Source of the DNA: Rhodobiaceae bacterium | Lineage (GTDB): Bacteria; Pseudomonadota; Alphaproteobacteria; Puniceispirillales; Puniceispirillaceae | DNA length: 36,896 nt | Assembly: GCA_018624035.1 (NCBI GenBank) | Contig: JAAZUU010000008.1 | Location: 1 to 36,896, forward strand | Direction of reading: 5' to 3' | Shown here: in pieces, positions 28,850 to 36,658 of the stretch | Position numbering within the stretch: the stretch's first letter is position 1 | Layout of the letters: the number at the start of each line of letters is the position of its first letter | Notes under the pieces: generated by a model | What the model was told of the DNA's origin: nothing | The model's input: only the letters and a program-made list of their open reading frames with translations | Databases searched by the model: none | Program-made: the position numbers and the translations under genes

Positions 28850-30028
28850 GTGGTCAAACAGCTTTTTTCTGTTGATGAGGCGCGCCGGCGGGCGAGAAAC
28901 CGGCTGCCCCGAATGATGTTTGATTTCATCGATGGAGCCTCAGGTGACGAGACCCTCCGCGGCCTCAATTCCTCAGCAATCGATCAGATCAGATTGATGC
29001 CGAGGGTGCTGATCGATGTCAGCGAGCGCGATCTGTCGAGCAGCATTCTGGATCAGAAAACCGGCATGCCGTTCGGCATCGCGCCGATGGGCATGTGTGC
29101 CCTTGCCTGGCCCGGGGCCGATCGGGCTCTGGCCGGAGAAGCGGCGCGGCGGCGGATTCCGCTCTGTGTATCAACAGCATCGTCAATGGCTCTTGAGCAG
29201 GTCATCGAGCTTGCGGAAGGTCACGCCTGGTTCCAGCTCTATGCCGACCAGTCGGATGAGTTCGTCGATGAACTGGTCGGACGCGCGGCGAGCGCAGACT
29301 ATCAGGTGCTGGTTCTGACAGTTGATGTGCCGATCCCCTCGGTGCGGCCGCGTGATCGTCGCAACGGCTTTACGTTTCCGATGCGCTGGGGGCTGCCACA
29401 GCTGCGGGATTTCGCCACGCATCCACATTGGTCACTCGCCACTCTCATCCATGCCCTCAGCCACGGGATGCCGCAGCCGATGAACTATGCCACCTCGAGC
29501 GGCAAGACCAGTTTTGTGCGTAACGCCAGCAGGGCAAGGGCCGGCTGGTCCTTCCTCGCGGCCTTGCGAGACAGATGGCCACGAAAGCTGGTGGTCAAGG
29601 GTGTGCAATGTCCCGAAGATGCCATACGCATGAAATCAATGGGCATAGATTCGATCTATGTGTCCAACCATGGTGGCCGGCAGCTGAATGCTGCGCCGGC
29701 CGCCATAGAGTCGCTGGCGCAAATCAGGCAGGCTGTTGGCGCGAACTTCCCGCTGATTTTTGACAGCGGGGTGCGCAATGGCGAGCATGTCGTCAAGGCA
29801 CTTGCGACGGGAGCAGATTTTGTCATGTTTGGTCGCAGCGTAATGTATGGGCTTGGTGCTGCCGGTGGGCGCGGCCTGTCCGATGTTCTCGATCTGATTG
29901 GTCATGAAGTCAGCACCGTGATGGGACTTGTGGGTTGCCGGCAGTCGGGGGAAATCGACAGCGGCTGCCTTGCCAGTCAGCACGGCAATCCGGCAATCCA
30001 TGTCATTTCGGAAAGGGTGGCTGAATGA
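28850..30028 (+). CDS. FMN-dependent alpha-hydroxy-acid oxidase/dehydrogenase (LldD/glycolate-oxidase family)
   Basis: FDFIDGASGDETLRGLNSSAIDQIRLMPRVLIDVSERDLS, PFGIAPMGMCALAWPGAD, VSNHGGRQLNAAPAAIESL, FDSGVRNGEHVVKALATGADFVMFGRS; GTG 28850 with AAAGGG RBS preferred. Confidence 0.93.
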   Translation: MVKQLFSVDEARRRARNRLPRMMFDFIDGASGDETLRGLNSSAIDQIRLMPRVLIDVSERDLSSSILDQKTGMPFGIAPMGMCALAWPGADRALAGEAARRRIPLCVSTASSMALEQVIELAEGHAWFQLYADQSDEFVDELVGRAASADYQVLVLTVDVPIPSVRPRDRRNGFTFPMRWGLPQLRDFATHPHWSLATLIHALSHGMPQPMNYATSSGKTSFVRNASRARAGWSFLAALRDRWPRKLVVKGVQCPEDAIRMKSMGIDSIYVSNHGGRQLNAAPAAIESLAQIRQAVGANFPLIFDSGVRNGEHVVKALATGADFVMFGRSVMYGLGAAGGRGLSDVLDLIGHEVSTVMGLVGCRQSGEIDSGCLASQHGNPAIHVISERVAE

Positions 30029-31767
30029 CTGAAACAACCAAGATGCGTGGCGGTGCCATTCTGGCGCGGGCGCTTCAGGAAAAGGGTGTTGAGCATGTCT
30101 TCACGCTGTCCGGCGGTTTTTGCAATCCGGCGCTGGAAGGGTTCATGGAATGCCAGATGAAGGTAATCAATTGTCCCCATGAGCAGATTGCAGGACATCT
30201 TGCCGACGGGCATACACGCATCACGCGCAAACCTGCCGTCTGCCTTGTCGGGCCCGAGGGATTCTCGAACGCGGTGCCGGCCATGATGGAAGCCTGGGGT
30301 GAACGATCACCGGTCATTTTCGTCACCGGATCAAGCACATTGAAGCGGCAGGGATCAGGCGGGTTCAAGGAAATCGATGATGTCGCCATTGCCAAGCCGC
30401 TGACAAAATACAGCGCAACCATCACCGATGGGGAGCGGATCAATGAATTTGTCGACCGCGCCTACAAGATTGCCACCAATGGCTATCCCGGCGCGGTGCA
30501 TCTCAGCCTTCCTGTCGATATCATGTTTTCGTCCTTTGCAGAGGATGCAGGCCGTCAGGAACGCCCCTTTGACCTGACCCCGCAAGCCCCGGCACGGAGT
30601 TGGCCGGAGCCATCCCGTCTGCGGCTGGTGCTTGATAAACTGACTGCTGCCAGCCGTCCGGTGCTCATTGGCGGGCATGGTGTGTGGTGGTCGGGTGCGA
30701 AGGCCAGTCTTGAAGAGGCCGGTCGTCTCCTCGGCATTCCGGTTTTCAATATTCCCTATCACCAGAAGTTGCTTGGCGAGGAGTGTGAGGCCTATATGGG
30801 GCTCGCGGACATCCATCAATATCCCCCCTCTGCCGACGCCTTTCATGAGTCTGACCTTGTCCTCATGGTGGGCGCGCGGCTCGACAACCAGATGAATTTT
30901 GGCAACCCGCCACTGTTCCCCGCGACTGCCGAACTGGTCTGTATCAACGGCTCGCATGAGGAAATTGACCTTAACCGCGCCGCCGACATGACGCTGCTCA
31001 GCGATCCGGGGGCGTTTCTGGAGGCATTGGTCGATCTTGCAAAATCGCCCGATTTTCAGGGTGACCGGAGCTGGTATGATCTGAATCGTCGTCGCCGCGC
31101 TGACTGGGTGGCCAGAATGGTTGAAGACATGGAGCAAGAGGCCGCGGCCCCGGAATTCGGTGGTCGTATTCATCCGCTGCAGCTGGCGCTTGACGTACAG
31201 CAGGCGATGGGTGACGAGGACTGGCTGGTGATTGATGGTGGCAACACGCATTTCTGGTCCGAGATCGCGGTGAATATTGCCGGCTTTCAGGGCAGGAAAC
31301 TTGGCGGCATCCTGCATCCGGGGACCTTCAGCCTTCTTGGTGTCGGTGTATCCTTCGCGATATCCGCAAAGAACACCCATCCTGACAGGAATGTCGTGCT
31401 GATCAGTGGCGACGGCGCGTTTCTTTCAGGCGGGCTGTCTATCGAAGCTGCCTTTCAGGAGAACCGTCCGATCACCGTGATCATCGACAATAACGGCGGG
31501 CTGGACTGCATCTCGCAACAGCAGGAACGCCTGTTCGAGAGTGGCACTCATTTCGCAACAGACTTCCGCGACATTCCCTTTCACACGATGTTTGAAGGCC
31601 TTGGTGGGCATGGAGAACTGGTTACGAGGCGCGAGGACATCATTCCCGCTGTCGAGCGGGCGATTGCCAGCGGCAGGACAGCCTGCGTCAATGTGAAGGT
31701 GAAGGGCGTTATCAGCCCGATTGTACTTGCGACCACCTCAAAGCGTGACAAGGCCTCAATCGAGTAG
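30025..31767 (+). CDS. Thiamine diphosphate-binding enzyme (acetolactate synthase / 2-hydroxyacyl-CoA lyase / oxalyl-CoA decarboxylase superfamily)
   Basis: GGGILARALQEKGVEHVFTLSGG-type N-terminus (observed: GGAILARALQEKGVEHVFTLSGG), HEQIAGHLADGHTRITRKPAVCLVGPEG, GGFKEIDDVAIAKPLTKYS, GDGAFLSGGLSIEAAFQENRPITVIIDNNGG ThDP motif; overlaps upstream stop. Confidence 0.92.
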   Translation: MTETTKMRGGAILARALQEKGVEHVFTLSGGFCNPALEGFMECQMKVINCPHEQIAGHLADGHTRITRKPAVCLVGPEGFSNAVPAMMEAWGERSPVIFVTGSSTLKRQGSGGFKEIDDVAIAKPLTKYSATITDGERINEFVDRAYKIATNGYPGAVHLSLPVDIMFSSFAEDAGRQERPFDLTPQAPARSWPEPSRLRLVLDKLTAASRPVLIGGHGVWWSGAKASLEEAGRLLGIPVFNIPYHQKLLGEECEAYMGLADIHQYPPSADAFHESDLVLMVGARLDNQMNFGNPPLFPATAELVCINGSHEEIDLNRAADMTLLSDPGAFLEALVDLAKSPDFQGDRSWYDLNRRRRADWVARMVEDMEQEAAAPEFGGRIHPLQLALDVQQAMGDEDWLVIDGGNTHFWSEIAVNIAGFQGRKLGGILHPGTFSLLGVGVSFAISAKNTHPDRNVVLISGDGAFLSGGLSIEAAFQENRPITVIIDNNGGLDCISQQQERLFESGTHFATDFRDIPFHTMFEGLGGHGELVTRREDIIPAVERAIASGRTACVNVKVKGVISPIVLATTSKRDKASIE

Positions 31768-31790
31768 GCCGAAACTCGGGTAACGGACAG

Positions 31791-32138
31791 ATGGCAACAC
31801 TCTCATCTCATTTGCTCAATGGTGTCGATGGCACCCACGCGGCACAGGTTGGCATGACGCTGACCCGCATCGCGGCGGATGGCGGGCGTGAGCTGGTGAT
31901 ATCGGCAAAGAGCGACGATGGAGGGCGGTTGACGGTCAATGTTGATACGCCTGCCAACGCCAGATACGAAATGGCCATCGCCAGCGGCGCTTATTTTCAA
32001 GCCCTGAAGCTGCCACGGACAGGCATGCAGATTGTCGAGGAGATTGTGATCCGTTTCAGCATGCCGGACCCGGAGGCGCGCTATCATATTCCGGTGATAA
32101 TGTCCCCGAACAGCTATTCCTGCTGGTGGTCCGAGTGA
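31791..32138 (+). CDS. Transthyretin-like / 5-hydroxyisourate hydrolase-family protein lacking the YRGS C-terminus
   Basis: LSSHLLNGVDGTHAAQVGMTL N-terminus, YHIPVIMSPNSYSCWWSE C-terminus compared with HIUase YHVPLLLS..YSTYRGS. Confidence 0.8.
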   Translation: MATLSSHLLNGVDGTHAAQVGMTLTRIAADGGRELVISAKSDDGGRLTVNVDTPANARYEMAIASGAYFQALKLPRTGMQIVEEIVIRFSMPDPEARYHIPVIMSPNSYSCWWSE

Positions 32139-32188
32139 TCAACGCAGTATCGGACAGGGTGGATTGAGTGAGCCAATCGGGTCTGAAT

Positions 32189-33292
32189 ATGTCGCGCCGG
32201 ATCCGGCGCACGCCCTACACCGATCGTGTCGAGGCGCACGGTGTGCGCGGGTTCAGTGTTGTGAACCACATGCTCCTGCCAAAGGCCTATGGCCCGTCTG
32301 TCGAGGAGGATTACTGGCATCTTCGCGAGCATGTGCAGATCTGGGATGTGGCATGCCAGCGGCAGGTTGAAATCCGTGGCCCCGACGCGGCCCGTCTGGT
32401 CCAGTTGATGACACCGCGTGACCTGCGCAATGCGCGCGTTGGTCAGGGTCTGTATGTTCCCCTGATTGATGAGGCGGCCGGCATGCTGAACGATCCGGTG
32501 CTGCAAAAGCTCGATGATGACCGCTTTTGGCTGTCGATCGCGGATTCCGACATCCTTCTGTGGGCCAAGGGTCTGGCCTACGGCATGCAGCTTGACGTGC
32601 AGATTGATGAACCGGACGTCTCGCCACTTGCGGTGCAGGGCCCGAAGGCCGGCACACTGATGGCCAGCCTGTTCGGGGAGGCGATCAGGGATCTTCCCTA
32701 TTTCGGGTTTGCCATGTTTGATGTTCTTGGCACACGCCAGCTTATTGCCAGGTCCGGCTACAGCAAACAGGGCGGTTACGAGATTTATCTCGAAGGCAGC
32801 CATCTTGGGGCTGGTCTGTGGGATCTGATCTGGGAAGCCGGTCAGGACCTGAACATCACTCCCGGATGCCCGAATCTGATCGAACGCATTGAAGGGGGTC
32901 TGATTTCCTGTGGCAACGAGTTCACCCGCGCCAACAACCCCCTTGAGTGCGGATTCCGGCAGCTGTGTCATCTTGGTGATGATGTTGATTATATCGGCAG
33001 GCCGGCGCTGCAACGCATTGCCAGCCGCGGACCGGTACAACGCCTGTCGGGAATTCGTTTCGGTGGTGGCAGGACCCCGCCATGTGGCAAACCATTCCCG
33101 CTAACCACGCCGGAAGGCCTGCAGGTTGGACAGATCACATCCGGAATATTCTCCCCGCGCCTCGACTGCAATGTCGGCCTGTCGATGGTGGCGAGCACAC
33201 ATTGGGACATCGGCACGTCCCTGGTGGTTCACACGCCCGACGGATTGGCCCGCGAGGCAACCGTTTCCGCGCTGCCTTTCAGCGATTCCTGA
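32189..33292 (+). CDS. GcvT-like THF-dependent aminomethyltransferase/demethylase, DmdA-like
   Basis: RRIRRTPYTDRVEAHGVRGFSVVNHMLLPKAYGPSVEEDYWHLREHVQIWDVACQRQVEIRG, ARSGYSKQGGYEIYLEG, PGCPNLIERIEGGL match remembered DmdA-family features. Confidence 0.82.
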   Translation: MSRRIRRTPYTDRVEAHGVRGFSVVNHMLLPKAYGPSVEEDYWHLREHVQIWDVACQRQVEIRGPDAARLVQLMTPRDLRNARVGQGLYVPLIDEAAGMLNDPVLQKLDDDRFWLSIADSDILLWAKGLAYGMQLDVQIDEPDVSPLAVQGPKAGTLMASLFGEAIRDLPYFGFAMFDVLGTRQLIARSGYSKQGGYEIYLEGSHLGAGLWDLIWEAGQDLNITPGCPNLIERIEGGLISCGNEFTRANNPLECGFRQLCHLGDDVDYIGRPALQRIASRGPVQRLSGIRFGGGRTPPCGKPFPLTTPEGLQVGQITSGIFSPRLDCNVGLSMVASTHWDIGTSLVVHTPDGLAREATVSALPFSDS

Positions 33293-33373
33293 CATGGCAG
33301 CACTGCCATGCCCGGCTGCAAACTGGCGATGATACTCCGGGTACCGATATCGAACCCTCTTCCAGAGGTGACC

Positions 33374-33628
33374 ATGAATCCCGATTTTGCCATGGGGCAG
33401 CGTGCCAGCCTTCATCACGGGATTGTTCATGCCGGTGAGGCGGACAGCCATATGGTGACGCCTGCTGATCTGTCGCGTCTGACATCAGCGGATTGCGGTG
33501 CGCTGATCGCATCGCACGCTGCCGCACCTGATAGGGCTGTGACGGTTCCCATGCGCCACGGTCAGGACGGCCCGGAGCGAGGCAACCCGATCATGCTGTC
33601 CGGCGTGGCGCTGGAAGAGGCGTCCTGA
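33374..33628 (+). pseudogene. Truncated/degenerate MobA/MocA-like nucleotidyltransferase remnant
   Basis: NPDFAMGQRASLHHGI..TPADLSRLTSADCGALIASH..AVTVPMRHGQDGPERGNPIML matches the family's central region; no N-terminal GxGxRMG signature and no LGDMP segment. Confidence 0.5.
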
Positions 33629-33726
33629 GGCCAAATACAAGGCTGCGAGAGAGCCAGATTCCGGGTCCCCATCCCGAGATGGTTATCAAGCTGTCACGAG
33701 TTGTTCGTAATGATGCGGAGATCAAA

Positions 33727-34512
33727 ATGCTGGAAGGTCATACCATTCATCGCGCCGCGCGAGACCACCACAAGGCGCTTGCTGGCCAGAAGCTGACAAT
33801 CCAGTCACCGCAAGGCCGGTTTGCAGAAGGGGCTCTTCAACTGTCAGGGCAAATTTGTACTGCTGTAGAGACATTTGGCAAGCATCTCATTTATCGGTTT
33901 GATACTGGTGATGCGCTCCATATCCATCTTGGTTTGTTTGGAAAAATTCGCAAAAGTACATTGCCTCTGGAGCAACCGAAGGGTGCTGTACGTGTTCGCT
34001 TGATCGGTAACAGTCACGCCATAGACATAAACGGCCCGTCAATTTGTGAGGTATTGGCTACAGAAGAGCTGATGAGGTTGATTGACCGGGTCGGTCCTGA
34101 TGTCTTGCGTTCAGACGCCGATCCGGACCTGGCATATGAAAAAATCAGAAAAAGCAATTCTTCAATTGGAAGTCTGATCATGAATCAATCTGTCATGGCA
34201 GGTATTGGAAACATCTACCGGACGGAAATCTTGTGGCGCCAGGCAGTACATCCGGAGACGCCCGGGAAGATGATCGACAGGCAAACCTTTAATCGCATCT
34301 GGAATGACGCAAAGGCTTTACTCACGCTTGGTGTGAAACACAATGCCATCATTACCAAGGAAGGCGCGAGCAAATCGCGAGGCAAATATCGCGAATGCGT
34401 CAATATTTTCGCCATGGAATCCTGTCCTGTATGCAAGGACGAAATCTGCCGTCTTGAAATCAATGGGCGTTGCGCATTTGTATGCCAGAATTGCCAACCA
34501 TTACCGCGCTAG
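33727..34512 (+). CDS. Fpg/Nei family DNA glycosylase with Leu at the catalytic position 2
   Basis: MLEGHTIHRAARDHHKALAGQ, NQSVMAGIGNIYRTEILWR, C-terminal CPVC..CQNC zinc finger; GGAG RBS upstream of ATG 33727. Confidence 0.9.
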   Translation: MLEGHTIHRAARDHHKALAGQKLTIQSPQGRFAEGALQLSGQICTAVETFGKHLIYRFDTGDALHIHLGLFGKIRKSTLPLEQPKGAVRVRLIGNSHAIDINGPSICEVLATEELMRLIDRVGPDVLRSDADPDLAYEKIRKSNSSIGSLIMNQSVMAGIGNIYRTEILWRQAVHPETPGKMIDRQTFNRIWNDAKALLTLGVKHNAIITKEGASKSRGKYRECVNIFAMESCPVCKDEICRLEINGRCAFVCQNCQPLPR

Positions 34513-34762
34513 AATTTCTGCCTCCTTGGCTGCTTGGAAGAAGCGGTTCTCATGAAACGAATATCAATGGAATTTAACGGTGGTAGCGGTCCAGCTTGCG
34601 CATGTTTCTTTGGTGCCGACCTCGTTGAGGTTCTGGATGCGCAAGACAGTGACAGTTTCGACTTCACAGATTTTTTGTATTCTGATCAGGTCAAGCGCGA
34701 CATGTATTCGGGCCAACACCGGGCGCTGGACAGGGGCCGGTAAACCGGCGCAGGATAACGCT

Positions 34763-35389
34763 ATGCCGCATGATCATCACGATGACAACCCGCACCGCCT
34801 TCTGCCGTCCGAACCCGCGCTTCGGGTGAAGGCGCTTGAGACCATTCTGGTCGAGAAAGGGCTGATCGACCCGGCCGCGCTGGACGCCATCATAGACCTT
34901 TATGAGCGCGATATTGGTCCGCAGATCGGGGCCGGTCTTGTCGCCCGCGCCTGGAACGATCCCGAATTCCGTGCCGCCTTGCTGACCGATGCCGACCGGG
35001 TGATCACCGAGCTTGGCCATGGCGGCCGCCAGGGCGAGCATGTGGTAGTGGTGGAAAATACGCCTGACACCCACAACCTTGTCGTCTGCACATTGTGCAG
35101 CTGTTACCCCTGGCCGCTGCTTGGCATTCCGCCGGGATGGTACAAGTCCGATTCCTACCGGGCCCGCGCTGTGCGGGAGCCGCGCGCTGTCCTCGCCGAA
35201 TTCGGCGTCACCCTTGCCGAGGGTACCACGGCGCGGGTGTGGGATTCGACAGCCGAGATCCGCTATCTGGTGTTGCCGATGCGGCCGGAAGGAACCGAAG
35301 GTCTGGATGAAGCCGCGCTTGCCAGCCTTGTTACCCGTGATTCGATGATCGGCGCCGGCCTGCCACGTTCTGCCGGGACAGCGGCATGA
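34763..35389 (+). CDS. Nitrile hydratase subunit alpha (cobalt-type) or related hydratase
   Basis: VVCTLCSCYPWPLLGIPPGWYKSDSYRARAVREPRAVLAEFG; Cys cluster CTLCSC. Confidence 0.93.
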   Translation: MPHDHHDDNPHRLLPSEPALRVKALETILVEKGLIDPAALDAIIDLYERDIGPQIGAGLVARAWNDPEFRAALLTDADRVITELGHGGRQGEHVVVVENTPDTHNLVVCTLCSCYPWPLLGIPPGWYKSDSYRARAVREPRAVLAEFGVTLAEGTTARVWDSTAEIRYLVLPMRPEGTEGLDEAALASLVTRDSMIGAGLPRSAGTAA

Positions 35390-36069
35390 CCCGAATCCAT
35401 GACATGGGCGGGCGCTTCGGCGATGGCCCGGTGCCGCGTGAGGATGATGAATCCCGCATCTTTGCCAAAGACTGGCATGGGCGCGCCCTCGCACTTACGG
35501 TGGCGGCCGGCGCGCTTGGCAAATGGAACATCGATGCCTCGCGACATGTGAAGGAATGCCTGCCACCGGCGGATTATGCCAAATTCGGCTATTACGAAAA
35601 ATGGCTTGCCGGCCTTGCCAATCTTCTGGTCGAACATGGTATTGCCAGCCCCGAGGAAATCGCCGCCGGTAGGAGTGACGCGCCGGCCCCGGATGACCTT
35701 GTCGCGCGCCGCCTTGATGCCGCGCGGGTGAAAGCGGCGCTTCGCAGCGGCGGCCCGTCAGCGCGTTACAGCAGCGACGGCCCGGCTTTTGCCACCGGCG
35801 CGAAGGTGCGGACCAGCGCGATTGCCGGCAACCGGACGCAGAATGGTGGCCATACCCGCCTTCCCGCCTATGCCGCCGGCCGCGTCGGCACCATTGTTCT
35901 GCATCACGGTGCGCATGTCTTTCCCGACAGCAACGCCCATTTCAATGGTGAGGCCCCGCAGCATCTCTACACGGTCAGCTTTGCTGCCGGCGATCTATGG
36001 CAGCATGCCGAATCCCCGCATGACGAGGTGCGGCTTGATCTGTGGGAAGACTATCTGGAGCCGGCATGA
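35386..36069 (+). CDS. Nitrile hydratase subunit beta
   Basis: MTRIHDMGGRFGDGPV, FAKDWHGRALALTVAAG, TRLPAYAAGRVGTIVLHHGAHVFPDSNAHFNGEAPQHLYTVSFAAGDLW; overlaps alpha stop. Confidence 0.93.
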   Translation: MTRIHDMGGRFGDGPVPREDDESRIFAKDWHGRALALTVAAGALGKWNIDASRHVKECLPPADYAKFGYYEKWLAGLANLLVEHGIASPEEIAAGRSDAPAPDDLVARRLDAARVKAALRSGGPSARYSSDGPAFATGAKVRTSAIAGNRTQNGGHTRLPAYAAGRVGTIVLHHGAHVFPDSNAHFNGEAPQHLYTVSFAAGDLWQHAESPHDEVRLDLWEDYLEPA

Positions 36070-36392
36070 GCCAGACCGCGCCCCGCCCTGAGCAGCCTTT
36101 CGAACAGCCCTGGCATGCCGCCGCCTTTGCGCTGACGGTGCATCTTCATGAACGCGGCCTGTTCAGCTGGACCGAATGGGCCGACAGCCTGGCGACAGCG
36201 CTTGCCGATAACGGCAAGGCCGGCAATCTGGATGGTGGGGATGACTATTACACCGCCTGGCTTGCCGCGCTGCAGAGACGTCTGGCGGAAGGGGGTGTTA
36301 CCGGCGAGGACGAGATCAGCGCCATGATGGCGGCCTGGACCGAGGCCTATCTAACGACACCGCATGGCCATCCGGTGACGCTCGGCGGATAA
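36066..36392 (+). CDS. Nitrile hydratase accessory/activator protein
   Basis: FEQPWHAAAFALTVHLHERGLFSWTEWADSLATAL..DDYYTAWLAALQRRLAEGGV; overlaps beta stop (ATGA). Confidence 0.9.
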   Translation: MSQTAPRPEQPFEQPWHAAAFALTVHLHERGLFSWTEWADSLATALADNGKAGNLDGGDDYYTAWLAALQRRLAEGGVTGEDEISAMMAAWTEAYLTTPHGHPVTLGG

Positions 36393-36658
36393 GGCCAGCT
36401 TTCGATCCAGCTCGGGTCGCACTTTTCGATAAAGAGGGCAATCTCCTCTTCGGCGTCATTCGCCGGCATGTTCTCCGCCATCACCGCCGCCGCATGGTCG
36501 TGGGCATCGGCAAGGCTGCGTTCCGCCTGCTGATAGAAGGTCGGCTTGCCAAAGGCGACGGTGGCTGTCGATTTCGCCGCGATGCGTCGCGCCATATCTG
36601 TCATCATATCGATTGGCTTGTCCCGTACCCTGCCAGAATCGGCTGTGGATCGGTTACA
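36347..36658 (-). pseudogene. C-terminal fragment of an enoyl-CoA hydratase/isomerase family gene
   Basis: CNRSTADSGRVRDKPIDMMTDMARRIAAKSTATVAFGKPTFYQQAERSLADAHDHAAAVMAENMPANDAEEEIALFIEKCDPSW is crotonase C-terminal type; the upstream in-frame sequence is not crotonase-like. Confidence 0.65.

Noticed and set aside
30355-31380. 341-aa minus-strand ORF opposite the ThDP enzyme
   Set aside because: Shadow ORF
32114-33040. 308-aa minus-strand ORF opposite the DmdA-like gene
   Set aside because: Shadow ORF with no recognised domain
34534-34743. Short ORF MKRISMEFNGGSGPACACFFGADLVEVLDAQDSDSFDFTDFLYSDQV... before nitrile hydratase
   Set aside because: Plausible composition but no recognised family, no clear RBS and no second line of evidence; left uncalled
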